Below the pieces are notes generated by a model. The model worked only from the letters and a program-made list of their open reading frames with translations, was not told the DNA's origin and did no database searches. 64,000 bases of DNA from Mycolicibacterium stellerae (GTDB taxonomy: Bacteria > Actinomycetota > Actinomycetes > Mycobacteriales > Mycobacteriaceae): positions 1-64,000 of the forward strand of contig NZ_RARC01000016.1 in NCBI RefSeq assembly GCF_003719305.1, given 5' to 3'. A program made the position numbers and the translations under genes. The first letter of the stretch is position 1, and each line of letters begins with the position of its first letter. This document shows, one piece after another, positions 25,151-32,911 of this stretch.

Positions 25151-25666
25151 CTAGAAGTCGCCCGCGTTGCGCCGCAACGTCTCGATTGCGGCGGCCAACG
25201 CGCGCGATTCCTCGTCGGAGACACCGACGTCGGCGAAGACATCCTCGTTGAGCGTCACGGTGGCGTCCTCGACCGTCGAGCGGCCGAGGTCGGTGATCTG
25301 CACCAGCGTGGTGCGGCCGTCGGTCGGATGGGGCAGCCGGGTCACCAGACCGTGCGCCTCCAGCCGGCGGATCGCGTGGGTCACGCTTGTGACGTGCACC
25401 TGCAACCGGTCGGACGCCTTGGTGATCGGCAGCGCGCCGTTTCGACTGAACGCCAGCAACCGCAGCAGTTCGTAGCGCGCGAAGCTCAGGTCGTAGGGAC
25501 GTAGCGCGTTTTCGACGCGGGCAAGCAGAATCTGGTGCGCCCGCATCACCGACGTGACCGCAACCATCCCATTCGAGACGTCACCCCACCCCGCGCGCAC
25601 CCAGTTGGCGCGCGCGAGCTCGATGGGATCTCGCTTATGCGGGTTCGCGGGCGGTTGGGAGGCCAC
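25151..25666 (-). CDS. MarR-family transcriptional regulator
   Basis: 171 residues with the MarR winged helix: FARYELLRLLAFSRNGALPI, then ASDRLQVHVTSVTHAIRRLE as recognition helix and GLVTRLPHPTDGRTTLVQITDLG as the wing. The GTG at 25666 has GAAGAGG just upstream. It is 40 nt downstream of the aminotransferase gene on the same strand, so it may be the last gene of that operon or transcribed alone. Ligand and targets are unknown. Confidence 0.9.
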   Translation of the reverse strand: MASQPPANPHKRDPIELARANWVRAGWGDVSNGMVAVTSVMRAHQILLARVENALRPYDLSFARYELLRLLAFSRNGALPITKASDRLQVHVTSVTHAIRRLEAHGLVTRLPHPTDGRTTLVQITDLGRSTVEDATVTLNEDVFADVGVSDEESRALAAAIETLRRNAGDF

Positions 25667-25706
25667 GCCTCTTCATACCGCAGCCCGCACGCGCAACGAC
25701 GGGCTT

Positions 25707-26744
25707 TCAGCGCGACGCGAATGGTTCCAGCGCGTTGAGCACCGCTTTGGTGGACTGACGGTTACCCACGGTGATCCGCACGCTGCCGTCGCCGTAGTAA
25801 CGGATCTGCAGACCCGTGTTCTCGAAGAACTGTCTCCACGGCCGCCTGCCGGCGGGCAGATAGACGAAGTTGGCATGGCCATCGGTGCTGTACACACCCA
25901 TCGAGTGCAGCCGCATCCGCAGATAGCGCCGTTCCGAAGCGATCATCGCGATCCGTTGCTGCAGCTGGCATTCCGCATCATAGGAGGCGGCGACCGCCAC
26001 CAGCCCGGTGATGCCGATACCGAACGGCAGCTGCATCGTCCACAGCCTTGCGGCCAGATCGGGTGCGCAGAAGCCGTATCCGATCCGCAGTCCGGCCAGC
26101 CCGTAGGCCTTCGAAAAGGTACGCAGCACAACCACATTAGGGAACCGCTCGATCAACGAGAGGGCATCGATGCGGTGTTCGGGGGCAAGAAACTCGACAT
26201 AGGCCTCGTCCAGCAGCACGACGGTGTCCGACGGCACTCGCTGCAGGAACAGTTCGATGTCGGCGGCGGGTTCCACGGTGCCGGTCGGGTTGTGTGGACG
26301 GCACACCACCACGACCCGTGCGTTGGTTGCCGCCTCGGCCATGGCGTCCAGATCATGGTGGCCGTGCTCGTCCAGTGGCACGGTGACCGAAAACAGCCGG
26401 GCCATCTGGGCGAAGATCGGATACCCGTCGAACGTCGGATACGTCATCACGATGCGGTCGCCCGGGCTGGTCACCGCGCTCAGCACCTGCATGATCACCC
26501 CGGTTGCACCGGCACCGATCACCACCTGTCCCTCGCCGACACCGACATGGCCTGCGATCAACGCACGCAGCCGCTCAGGCAGGAACTCCGGATACCGGTT
26601 CGCCACGTCGACGGACTCGATCAGCGCCGACCGCACTCCCGGCAACGGCGGAAACGGATTCTCGTTGAGCGACAACGCGAACGGGTTCACCGCGCTCGGC
26701 AGTGTGGAGACCGCCTCGGTGAGCTCCCTCCTCGGTGTGCTCAT
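25707..26744 (-). CDS. Histidinol-phosphate/aromatic-type PLP aminotransferase
   Basis: 345-residue fold-type I aminotransferase of the HisC/Pat group. NENPFPPLP near residue 28, the PLP contacts NPTGT and DEAYVEF, catalytic Lys212 in TFSKAYGLAGLRIGYG and a terminal RITVG. The ATG at 26744 overlaps the TGA of the KAS III-like gene (TGATG), so the two are coupled. It resembles M. tuberculosis HisC2/Pat, but its place at the end of a ThDP-SRPBCC-KAS operon suggests a specialised substrate, perhaps a keto product of the preceding enzymes, rather than histidine synthesis. Confidence 0.85.
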   Translation of the reverse strand: MSTPRRELTEAVSTLPSAVNPFALSLNENPFPPLPGVRSALIESVDVANRYPEFLPERLRALIAGHVGVGEGQVVIGAGATGVIMQVLSAVTSPGDRIVMTYPTFDGYPIFAQMARLFSVTVPLDEHGHHDLDAMAEAATNARVVVVCRPHNPTGTVEPAADIELFLQRVPSDTVVLLDEAYVEFLAPEHRIDALSLIERFPNVVVLRTFSKAYGLAGLRIGYGFCAPDLAARLWTMQLPFGIGITGLVAVAASYDAECQLQQRIAMIASERRYLRMRLHSMGVYSTDGHANFVYLPAGRRPWRQFFENTGLQIRYYGDGSVRITVGNRQSTKAVLNALEPFASR

Positions 26745-27754
26745 CAGTCCCGACCGCCCCACTTGATCGCGGCGGCGCCTGCGAAGTCGCCCGCGTGCGC
26801 GAAGGCAGCCATCAGCGCGACATCGCCCTTCTTGAGCTGACCGTCGGAGATGGCCCGCTCGAGATTGACCGGGATGCCTGCGGCGAACAGGTTGCCGCAC
26901 TGCTCGAAGGTGTCGCGATGCCGCTCTCGGGGCAGCTCCAGCGCCTCGCGCCAGTTCCGCAGGAAGGCCCTGTTCGGCTGGTTGGTGACCAAAAGGTCGA
27001 GATCCTTTGGCTTGATGCCGATTCGGTCGCAGACCGCGTAGGACACCTCGGGCACCTGGCGGTTACCGCGTGCCAGCACCTTGGTGATCTTGCTCTCGGT
27101 GAACCCGATGGATCCTTCGCCGGGGCCCGGCTGCCACCACTTGCGCGCCGGCTGCATGGAAATCGCCATGTCACCGGCGAATTCGCCGTAGGTGCGGCAT
27201 TCGATGTCGAGGATCGGCGATTTATCCGAGCGGGCAACCAGACCCACGGCGGCGCCGTCGCCTGGCACCGATGCCTGTGCCTTGGTCCGGATCGTCTTCT
27301 GGTCGAAGATGGTGCCCGCAGCGTTCTGGGCGACGGCGATCAGCGCCGTCTCTCCCTGCCCCGACTCGATCAGGTTCTGGGCCAACTTCATTCCAAGGAC
27401 GAAGGCGGCACACCCGCCATTGTGCAAATCGAGCACCCAATTGGGCTTCATGCCAAGGCGATGCGCCATCCCGCCGCCGCCGCCGTAGAACGGAACGTCC
27501 GGCAACTGGACATGGGTGATCAGGATGTCGACGTTCTCGATGGTGTCCTGGCCGTGGCGTTCGACGATGCCCGCAGCGGCCCTTTCCACCATGTCGATCG
27601 CCGTTTCGTCCTCGCCCACGTGATGGCGAAACCTCGGCGCTTTGAACATCACGTTGTCGCGCAGGTCATCGGACTCCGCGAAACCGGCGTAATAGGCGGC
27701 CGGGACCGGTTCCCCGGGCAGATACGTCGAAATATCGAGCAGGCTGACAGTCAT
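26744..27754 (-). CDS. KAS III (FabH)-like enzyme with Asn in place of the catalytic His
   Basis: 336-residue thiolase-fold protein of the FabH family. The nucleophile Cys115 is present in HNGGCAAFV, and the third residue of the triad, Asn288, in EQCGNLFAAGIP. The usual His of the HQAN motif is replaced: TNQPNRAF, with Asn258 at that place. Loss of His argues against ordinary malonyl-decarboxylating condensation. It points to acyl transfer, ester or amide formation, or non-decarboxylative condensation, as seen in other atypical KAS III proteins. The start is the ATG at 27754, 7 nt after the SRPBCC gene. Confidence 0.85.
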   Translation of the reverse strand: MTVSLLDISTYLPGEPVPAAYYAGFAESDDLRDNVMFKAPRFRHHVGEDETAIDMVERAAAGIVERHGQDTIENVDILITHVQLPDVPFYGGGGGMAHRLGMKPNWVLDLHNGGCAAFVLGMKLAQNLIESGQGETALIAVAQNAAGTIFDQKTIRTKAQASVPGDGAAVGLVARSDKSPILDIECRTYGEFAGDMAISMQPARKWWQPGPGEGSIGFTESKITKVLARGNRQVPEVSYAVCDRIGIKPKDLDLLVTNQPNRAFLRNWREALELPRERHRDTFEQCGNLFAAGIPVNLERAISDGQLKKGDVALMAAFAHAGDFAGAAAIKWGGRD

Positions 27755-27761
27755 TTCGTCC

Positions 27762-28433
27762 TCACTTCATCCAGGCCGGGGTGACCGGCAAGCCGTTGCG
27801 GCGTCGGTATTCGACGATTGCCTTGAGGTTCTTCATCTCCAGCAGATGACCGGGTCCGAACATGTCCCAGAAATCCCCGACCCACACCGGACGCCCAGGG
27901 GGTGCGGTCTCCGGATAGGGATTTTCGTCGTAGAACGGGTGGTGGCAGTTGGTCCACAGCACGACAGAACCGGGCTTGTCGAATACCACCTGCGCGTCAA
28001 CGATGCGCATCAGGTAGATCATCCACAGATGCTTGCCCTGGTCCCAGGCGCAGTGGTAGTCGACCGTGCGGGCCTCTTTGTTGGCCACCGTGCGGGTGAA
28101 GATCGGGCTGCCTTTGTCCCCGCCGAGCTTGTCGTAGGCAACCCAGAGACCCTGCTCCTCTGTCGGGGAGAATCCCCGCAGGCTGTACGTCCACTCCTCG
28201 AGGGAACGGGTGTCGGCCATGTAGTCGAACAACTCGTCGGGTGGACAATCGATGTAATCGTTTACGGTGCAATATGTTCCGAACACTTCGTCGTGCGGAT
28301 AGACCGACCGCATCATCTCCATGATGATCGGTGTGGCCTTCTCCCTCGGCGACGTCTCGACGCGAACAACACCGTCGATCGGTTCGACAGTGCCTCGATG
28401 GGCGGTGATGTCATCAAGCGCGGGCAACGACAT
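27762..28433 (-). CDS. SRPBCC (START-like) superfamily protein
   Basis: 223-residue soluble protein that resembles the SRPBCC ligand-binding/cyclase fold: an opening strand TVNDYIDCPPDELFDYMADTRS, a middle strand GSPIFTRTVANKEA, and a long C-terminal helix LEMKNLKAIVEYRRR. Proteins of this fold act as aromatase/cyclases, hydrolases or lipid carriers. The ATG at 28433 lies within the end of the ThDP gene (20-bp overlap) with GGAGATC upstream. Specific function is not recognisable; it is part of the four-gene operon 30135-25707. Confidence 0.7.
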   Translation of the reverse strand: MSLPALDDITAHRGTVEPIDGVVRVETSPREKATPIIMEMMRSVYPHDEVFGTYCTVNDYIDCPPDELFDYMADTRSLEEWTYSLRGFSPTEEQGLWVAYDKLGGDKGSPIFTRTVANKEARTVDYHCAWDQGKHLWMIYLMRIVDAQVVFDKPGSVVLWTNCHHPFYDENPYPETAPPGRPVWVGDFWDMFGPGHLLEMKNLKAIVEYRRRNGLPVTPAWMK

Positions 28434-30135
28434 GGGAACTGATCTCCTCTGCGATAACGGGATTTTTCACGGCTGTCTTGCCGAGAAAGGCTGCGAATGG
28501 CGGGATTTCGTCTGCCGAGCACTGCACCGCGACGACCGACGGCCCGTCGATGTCGAGCGCGGCCTGCAACGCCGCGGGCAGATCGTCGATCGTGTCGACG
28601 TCGACCGACGACAGACCGGGGAACATGGCCGCCAGGCCCGCACCGAGCCGGCTCGGGCCGAAGCGGTTGTAGCTGTAGAGGTCGCTGTAGAACAGCTGCT
28701 CTCGCGTCACACACATCGCGTGCGCATGGTTGTCGAAAAGCAGGAAGGTCACGGGCAGGCCGTACTGCAGCGCGGTGTGAATCTCCATGCCGTGCATGAA
28801 GAACGAGCCGTCGCCGGCAATGACGACGGTCCGGCGTCGCCGCCCGAACGCCATGCCCAGCGCGGCGCCGAAGCTGTATCCCATGCCGCCCATGCCGAGC
28901 GCCACGATGAATCGGCCGTCCCGACGGGCAGGCAGGTAATGGATCGCAGACGCGCCGATGTTTCCTGCGTCGACGACGATATCGAGGCCGTCAGGCAGCG
29001 CGGCGTCCAGCACAGCCATCGCCTCGCGGTACCGCACGCCATCGCCATCGTGTGACGGCGGTTGCAGGTCGGCCCGTTCCACCACGTCCGGCACGCGCAG
29101 ACCCGTCGGCCTGCCATTGCCGTTCAATGCCTGGGTGAGCAGTCTCAGCGACCCGCGGAGATTTCCGGTTTGGACGTGCGTGCACGGCACGAACGGCGCG
29201 GCCGACCCGATCGAGTACGTCGGCACCGACGCCAGCACGTCGTCCAGTCCCGCGCGCGCGGTCACGCTCAGCTGGGTGCCGACCAGCAGGCACAGCGCGC
29301 TGTCGGCGATCGCCTTGGCGACTCCGGGATGTCCCATCACGCCGGTCACTCCGAGCGCTGACGACGATCCGAGCCCCGGTGTGCCCGCAACATCCTTGGC
29401 ATCGGGGACGGTGGCGACGCGGGCCCGCAGCATCGAACGCAGCTGGGCGAGTTCGGCGCGCGCGTCGTCGCGTGCCACCTGCTCCCCTGCGATGATCGTG
29501 ATCGGGCCGTCGGCGTGCCGCAGCGCCTGCGCGATGGCTTGCGGGTCGCCGAGTGCAGCCCCGATCGCCAATCCGGCCGGATGGCCGGTCACCGCACCGT
29601 TGACGTCCAGGCTGGCTTGCTGGATGTCTTTCGGAAGCAGCAGCACCGCGGGACCACCCCGGTTGGCTGCCGCGATGGCTTCGGGCAACGCGGTGGTGAT
29701 GTCCGCGGGCGTCAGAATCCGTCGGCAGAACACCGACACCGCGGAGAACAGCGCCTCGCCGTTCAGCGAACCGTTTCGCCCGCTGGTGTCCTGGAAGGCG
29801 CCACGGCCGTCAAGGGTCGTCGGGGGTTGGCCGATCAGTGCCAATACCGGGACCCGGCTGGCCAGCGCCTCACCAAGGCCGGCAACGGTATTGAGGCAAC
29901 CGCCGCCCGAGGTGGCGGCCACCACGCCGAGACCGGCGCCACTGCGGCTGAGCCCGTCGGCCATCGTCGCGGCGGAGAACTCGTGCTTGGCCAGCACGGC
30001 GGTGATGTCATCGTTGAAGTGCGCGGCATCGTAGAGATCCTCGATGTTCGCGCCGTCGACGCCGAAGATGTATTCGACGCCGCTCGCCGCCAGATAGCCG
30101 ACGATGTGGTCGACAACCCGATGCGTTCTTGCCAT
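28414..30135 (-). CDS. ThDP-dependent acetolactate-synthase-like enzyme
   Basis: 573 residues with the three-domain layout of acetolactate synthase/benzoylformate decarboxylase enzymes. The cofactor-activating Glu52 is in LAKHEFSAATMADG, and the ThDP/Mg motif begins at GDGSFFMHGMEIHTALQY and ends at FDNHAHAM. Such enzymes decarboxylate a 2-oxo acid and release an aldehyde or join the activated unit to a carbonyl compound. The ATG at 30135 follows GCAGGTG. It opens the four-gene operon and lies 69 nt after rslA on the same strand. Housekeeping IlvB is unlikely: there is no ilvN or ilvC beside it and the neighbours are atypical. Confidence 0.85.
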   Translation of the reverse strand: MARTHRVVDHIVGYLAASGVEYIFGVDGANIEDLYDAAHFNDDITAVLAKHEFSAATMADGLSRSGAGLGVVAATSGGGCLNTVAGLGEALASRVPVLALIGQPPTTLDGRGAFQDTSGRNGSLNGEALFSAVSVFCRRILTPADITTALPEAIAAANRGGPAVLLLPKDIQQASLDVNGAVTGHPAGLAIGAALGDPQAIAQALRHADGPITIIAGEQVARDDARAELAQLRSMLRARVATVPDAKDVAGTPGLGSSSALGVTGVMGHPGVAKAIADSALCLLVGTQLSVTARAGLDDVLASVPTYSIGSAAPFVPCTHVQTGNLRGSLRLLTQALNGNGRPTGLRVPDVVERADLQPPSHDGDGVRYREAMAVLDAALPDGLDIVVDAGNIGASAIHYLPARRDGRFIVALGMGGMGYSFGAALGMAFGRRRRTVVIAGDGSFFMHGMEIHTALQYGLPVTFLLFDNHAHAMCVTREQLFYSDLYSYNRFGPSRLGAGLAAMFPGLSSVDVDTIDDLPAALQAALDIDGPSVVAVQCSADEIPPFAAFLGKTAVKNPVIAEEISSHVVARA

Positions 30136-30172
30136 TCAGTCACCTGCTTTCCACCTGCAAGTGACACGACTC

Positions 30173-30208
30173 GTGAGTAACCACGGTTCAATCCGTGACC
30201 CGACTCAC
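30173..30208 (-). terminator. Hairpin between rslA and the ThDP operon
   Basis: Stem words GTGAGT/ACTCAC enclose CACGG-ttcaat-CCGTG. It overlaps the rslA stop and has no U-run after it. It may be a weak terminator or an RNA-processing site, so read-through from sigL-rslA into the ThDP operon is possible. Confidence 0.4.
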
Positions 30209-30936
30209 AAATCTGATTGCAATAGCACCGCTCTCGTATCGGTGTCGACGAGTTGCACGGACTTGATCTGGTCCTTCTGCATCGTCGTGTTGCCGCTCGG
30301 CAATGCGGTCGCGCCGTTCACGCCGACCCAGGTCGCGATCTGGCTCTGAGTTCCGTTGTGGTCCACCAAGACCATCGACAGGTTCTCCGTCGTCGCCTGG
30401 CCGCGGCTCGCATAGTCTCCGTACGTACAGACCATGTCGATCCTTGTGCCCCAACCGAAACCGGTCAGTGTGATGGCGGCGTTGATCGGCGTTTCGGCGA
30501 CCTTGCTCATCGTCACCGAGGAAGCCATCGGCTGGTCGTCGCCCTGCCCGCGGATGCCGGGCAGGATTGCCACCACCAGGGCGACGGCAATCACCGCCGC
30601 CGCGGCGGACAGCATGATCAAGCTCCGCCTGCGCGTCCGGCGCCGTCGCCACTCGACCCTCTGCATCAGCGTGTCGAGCATCTCGGGTGGCATCGGCGGC
30701 GCTTCGGTCGCCGGGTCGTCGAGTGCTTCCACTTCTTCGGCGGTCAGTTGTGACAACAGCGCTGGGATGCCACTCAATTCGGCGACGGCCGCGCTGCATC
30801 GGGCGCAGGTGGCGAGGTGCGACTCGAACTCGCGTCGTTCATTTCCCGACAGGGAGCCAAGGACGTAGGCGGCGTCCCACGTTGCGTACGGGTCGTCACC
30901 GCGCAAATCGTCATCGCGGTTCGCGGGCTGCGTCAT
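30205..30936 (-). CDS. rslA: Anti-sigma-L factor (zinc-associated, membrane-anchored)
   Basis: 243 residues. The N-terminal zinc anti-sigma domain has His40, Cys44 and Cys47 (HLATCARC); one membrane helix lies at about 105-127 after an Arg-rich stretch; the C-terminal domain is extracytoplasmic and ends in a RskA-like fold. In M. tuberculosis RslA binds SigL and releases it on oxidation of the zinc site. The ATG overlaps the sigL stop (ATGA). The order map-sigL-rslA matches Rv0734-Rv0736. Confidence 0.93.
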   Translation of the reverse strand: MTQPANRDDDLRGDDPYATWDAAYVLGSLSGNERREFESHLATCARCSAAVAELSGIPALLSQLTAEEVEALDDPATEAPPMPPEMLDTLMQRVEWRRRRTRRRSLIMLSAAAAVIAVALVVAILPGIRGQGDDQPMASSVTMSKVAETPINAAITLTGFGWGTRIDMVCTYGDYASRGQATTENLSMVLVDHNGTQSQIATWVGVNGATALPSGNTTMQKDQIKSVQLVDTDTRAVLLQSDL

Positions 30937-31445
30937 CGGGTCACCCCCATTTCCTGCAGTGTCAGCCGCAACGCCCGCACGGCGTAATGCAGCCTTGATT
31001 TCACAGTGCCTTCGGCAATATCAAGGTCGGCGGCGATCTGCGCCGTCGTCCAGCCCTGGTAGTACGACCGCCTGATCACCGCGCGGTGTTCAGGGGACAA
31101 TTGTGCCAGGGCACCGGTCAACAGCATTCGGTCCAAGGCGGAATCCACCTCATCCGGGCCGGCGCGATCGTAGGTCTTTTCGATATCCGGGGTTCCGGTC
31201 TCGCTGCGAAACCTAGCGCTGCGCCGCTCGTCAATAATCATATTTCTGGCGACGGTGAACAGCCAGGCTCGCGCCGACCTTTCACCGTCGGTTACCTCTG
31301 GGTGCTGCCAAGCGCGCACCAATGTTTCTTGCACAACATCCTCTGCCCGTGCCGGGTCACCGGTGAGCCGCACGGCATAACGCCATAAGGCGGGGCCGTG
31401 CTCTTCGTAGAGCGCTCGCATCAAGGCGGCCTCCGGATCGTCCAT
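30933..31445 (-). CDS. sigL: ECF RNA polymerase sigma factor SigL
   Basis: 170-residue ECF sigma factor: region 2 (ALMRALYEEHGPALWRYAVR, DVVQETLVRAW, WLFTVARNMIIDERRSARF) and region 4 (AQLSPEHRAVIRRSYYQGWT, EGTVKSRLHYAVRALRLTLQ). The sequence is close to M. tuberculosis SigL throughout and the neighbours agree. The ATG at 31445 follows GGGAGGTG; the longer frame to 31517 would place the promoter inside the coding sequence. Expression is probably autoregulated from the promoter at 31462-31489 and held in check by RslA. Confidence 0.94.
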   Translation of the reverse strand: MDDPEAALMRALYEEHGPALWRYAVRLTGDPARAEDVVQETLVRAWQHPEVTDGERSARAWLFTVARNMIIDERRSARFRSETGTPDIEKTYDRAGPDEVDSALDRMLLTGALAQLSPEHRAVIRRSYYQGWTTAQIAADLDIAEGTVKSRLHYAVRALRLTLQEMGVTR

Positions 31446-31461
31446 TCGCACCTCCCTCGTT

Positions 31462-31489
31462 ACTACGAGGACGGAGTCGGTCCGGTTCA
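31462..31489 (-). promoter_or_regulatory. Probable SigL-dependent promoter of sigL-rslA
   Basis: On the minus strand TGAACC (-35, 31484-31489), a 16-bp spacer, then CGTAGT (-10, 31462-31467). This fits the described SigL pattern TGAACC-N16-18-CGTnnn. Transcription would start near 31455, about 10 nt before the ATG, leaving just enough leader for the GGGAGG site. Confidence 0.7.
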
Positions 31490-31535
31490 CTCCGATTCGC
31501 CAATTCTGCCCGGCCAACTGGGCAGTTGGGTGGAT

Positions 31536-32333
31536 TTAGCAGGTCAGGACGCGAGGCCCGGCGTCGGTCACAGCAACGGTGTGCTCCCAGTGAGCGGCGC
31601 GGGATCCGTCGGCGGTGACCACGGTCCAATCGTCGGCCAGCACCACCGTGTTCGAGGTGCCGAGCGTCAGCATCGGTTCGATGGCGAGCACCGAGCCGGC
31701 AACCAGGTACGGCCCGCGACCCGGCTGGCCCTCGTTGGGCAGGAACGGATCCATGTGCATGCGCCTGCCGATGCCATGGCCCCCGTAACCCGCGACGATG
31801 CCGAATTTGCGGCCATGGCGCTTCTCGGCCGCCCTGGTGCCGGTCTCGATGGCGTGGGAGACGTCGGTGAGTCGGTTGCCCGGCACCATTGCCGCGATGC
31901 CCGCCTCCATCGACTCCTTGGTCGCCTCGGAAAGGGCCTCGTCGATCTGGATCAGGTCACCGACCCCGAATGTGATCGCCGAGTCGCCGTGCCAGCCGTC
32001 GACGATCGCGCCGCAGTCGATCGATACCAGGTCGCCGGCGGCAAGTGTTTCGGTGGCCGCCGGAATGCCGTGCACAACTCGATCGTTCACCGACGAGCAG
32101 ATGCTGGCCGGGAAGCCGTGATAGCCGAGGAAGGACGGGGTGCCACCGGCATCGCGAATCACCGATTCGGCGATCTTGTCGAGCTCAAGGGTGGACACCC
32201 CTGGCACTGATGCTGTCCGAACGGCCTGCAATGCGGCGGCGACGAGCGCACCGGCGACGGCCATCGCGTCGAGCTCACCTGGAGTGCGCGGCTCGACCAC
32301 CTTGCGGGTGCGCATCCCCGGCAGGGTGATCAT
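31536..32333 (-). CDS. map: Methionine aminopeptidase, type I
   Basis: 265-residue cytosolic metalloprotease that removes the N-terminal Met from new proteins. All five metal ligands are present: Asp106, Asp117, His186 (GGHGIG), Glu219 (AIEPM) and Glu250 (HWEHT). The position between adk and sigL and the sequence match M. tuberculosis MapA (Rv0734). The ATG at 32333 has only a weak ribosome site; the similar length to MapA supports it. It follows adk by 29 nt and is probably in the secY-adk-map operon. Confidence 0.95.
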   Translation of the reverse strand: MITLPGMRTRKVVEPRTPGELDAMAVAGALVAAALQAVRTASVPGVSTLELDKIAESVIRDAGGTPSFLGYHGFPASICSSVNDRVVHGIPAATETLAAGDLVSIDCGAIVDGWHGDSAITFGVGDLIQIDEALSEATKESMEAGIAAMVPGNRLTDVSHAIETGTRAAEKRHGRKFGIVAGYGGHGIGRRMHMDPFLPNEGQPGRGPYLVAGSVLAIEPMLTLGTSNTVVLADDWTVVTADGSRAAHWEHTVAVTDAGPRVLTC

Positions 32334-32362
32334 CGGCTACCTGCCCCAGCTCAACGGTCGGT

Positions 32363-32911
32363 TCACCGACCGAGTGCGCGGAGCGCGCGGGCGAAGACCT
32401 CGTCGAGTCCGCCGACCGCATCAACGGTCTGCAGGTTGTTGTGGCTGTAGTACTCGAGCAACGGCCTCGTCTCGTCGGCGTACACCTTCATCCGGTTGTG
32501 GATGACCTCTTCGGTGTCGTCGGCGCGGCCGCGGGCCGCAAGGCGCGTGAACAGCTCGTCCTCGGAGACCGCGAACTCCAGCACCGCGTCCAGCTTGGTG
32601 TCGTGGCTTTTCAGCATCTCGTCGAGCGCCTCGGCTTGGGCCACCGAACGCGGGTAACCGTCCAGGATGAACCCGGCGGCGGCGTCCGGCTGTCCGATGC
32701 GGTCCTCGACCAACTTGTTCGTCAGCTCTGAGGGCACCAGGTCGCCTGCGTCCAGGTAGCGCTTGGCCTCAAGGCCCAGCGGCGTGCCGGAGCTGATGTT
32801 CTCGCGGAATAGGTCGCCCGTCGAGATCTGCGGAACGCCGAGCTTCTCGGACAGCTTCTGCGCCTGCGTTCCCTTGCCCGCCCCCGGCGGTCCGAGCAGT
32901 ACGACCCTCAC
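32363..32911 (-). CDS. adk: Adenylate kinase
   Basis: 182 residues, the short-LID form usual in actinobacteria. P-loop GPPGAGKGT at 7-15, ISTGDLFRENI for the AMP site, GFILDGYPRS and the LID region GRADDTEEVIHNRMKVY. It interconverts ATP, ADP and AMP. The GTG start overlaps the secY stop (GTGA). Confidence 0.97.
   Translation of the reverse strand: MRVVLLGPPGAGKGTQAQKLSEKLGVPQISTGDLFRENISSGTPLGLEAKRYLDAGDLVPSELTNKLVEDRIGQPDAAAGFILDGYPRSVAQAEALDEMLKSHDTKLDAVLEFAVSEDELFTRLAARGRADDTEEVIHNRMKVYADETRPLLEYYSHNNLQTVDAVGGLDEVFARALRALGR

Noticed and set aside
28321..29055. Plus-strand frames opposite the ThDP operon
   Set aside because: No family features, and the minus-strand genes are coupled by overlaps and motifs.
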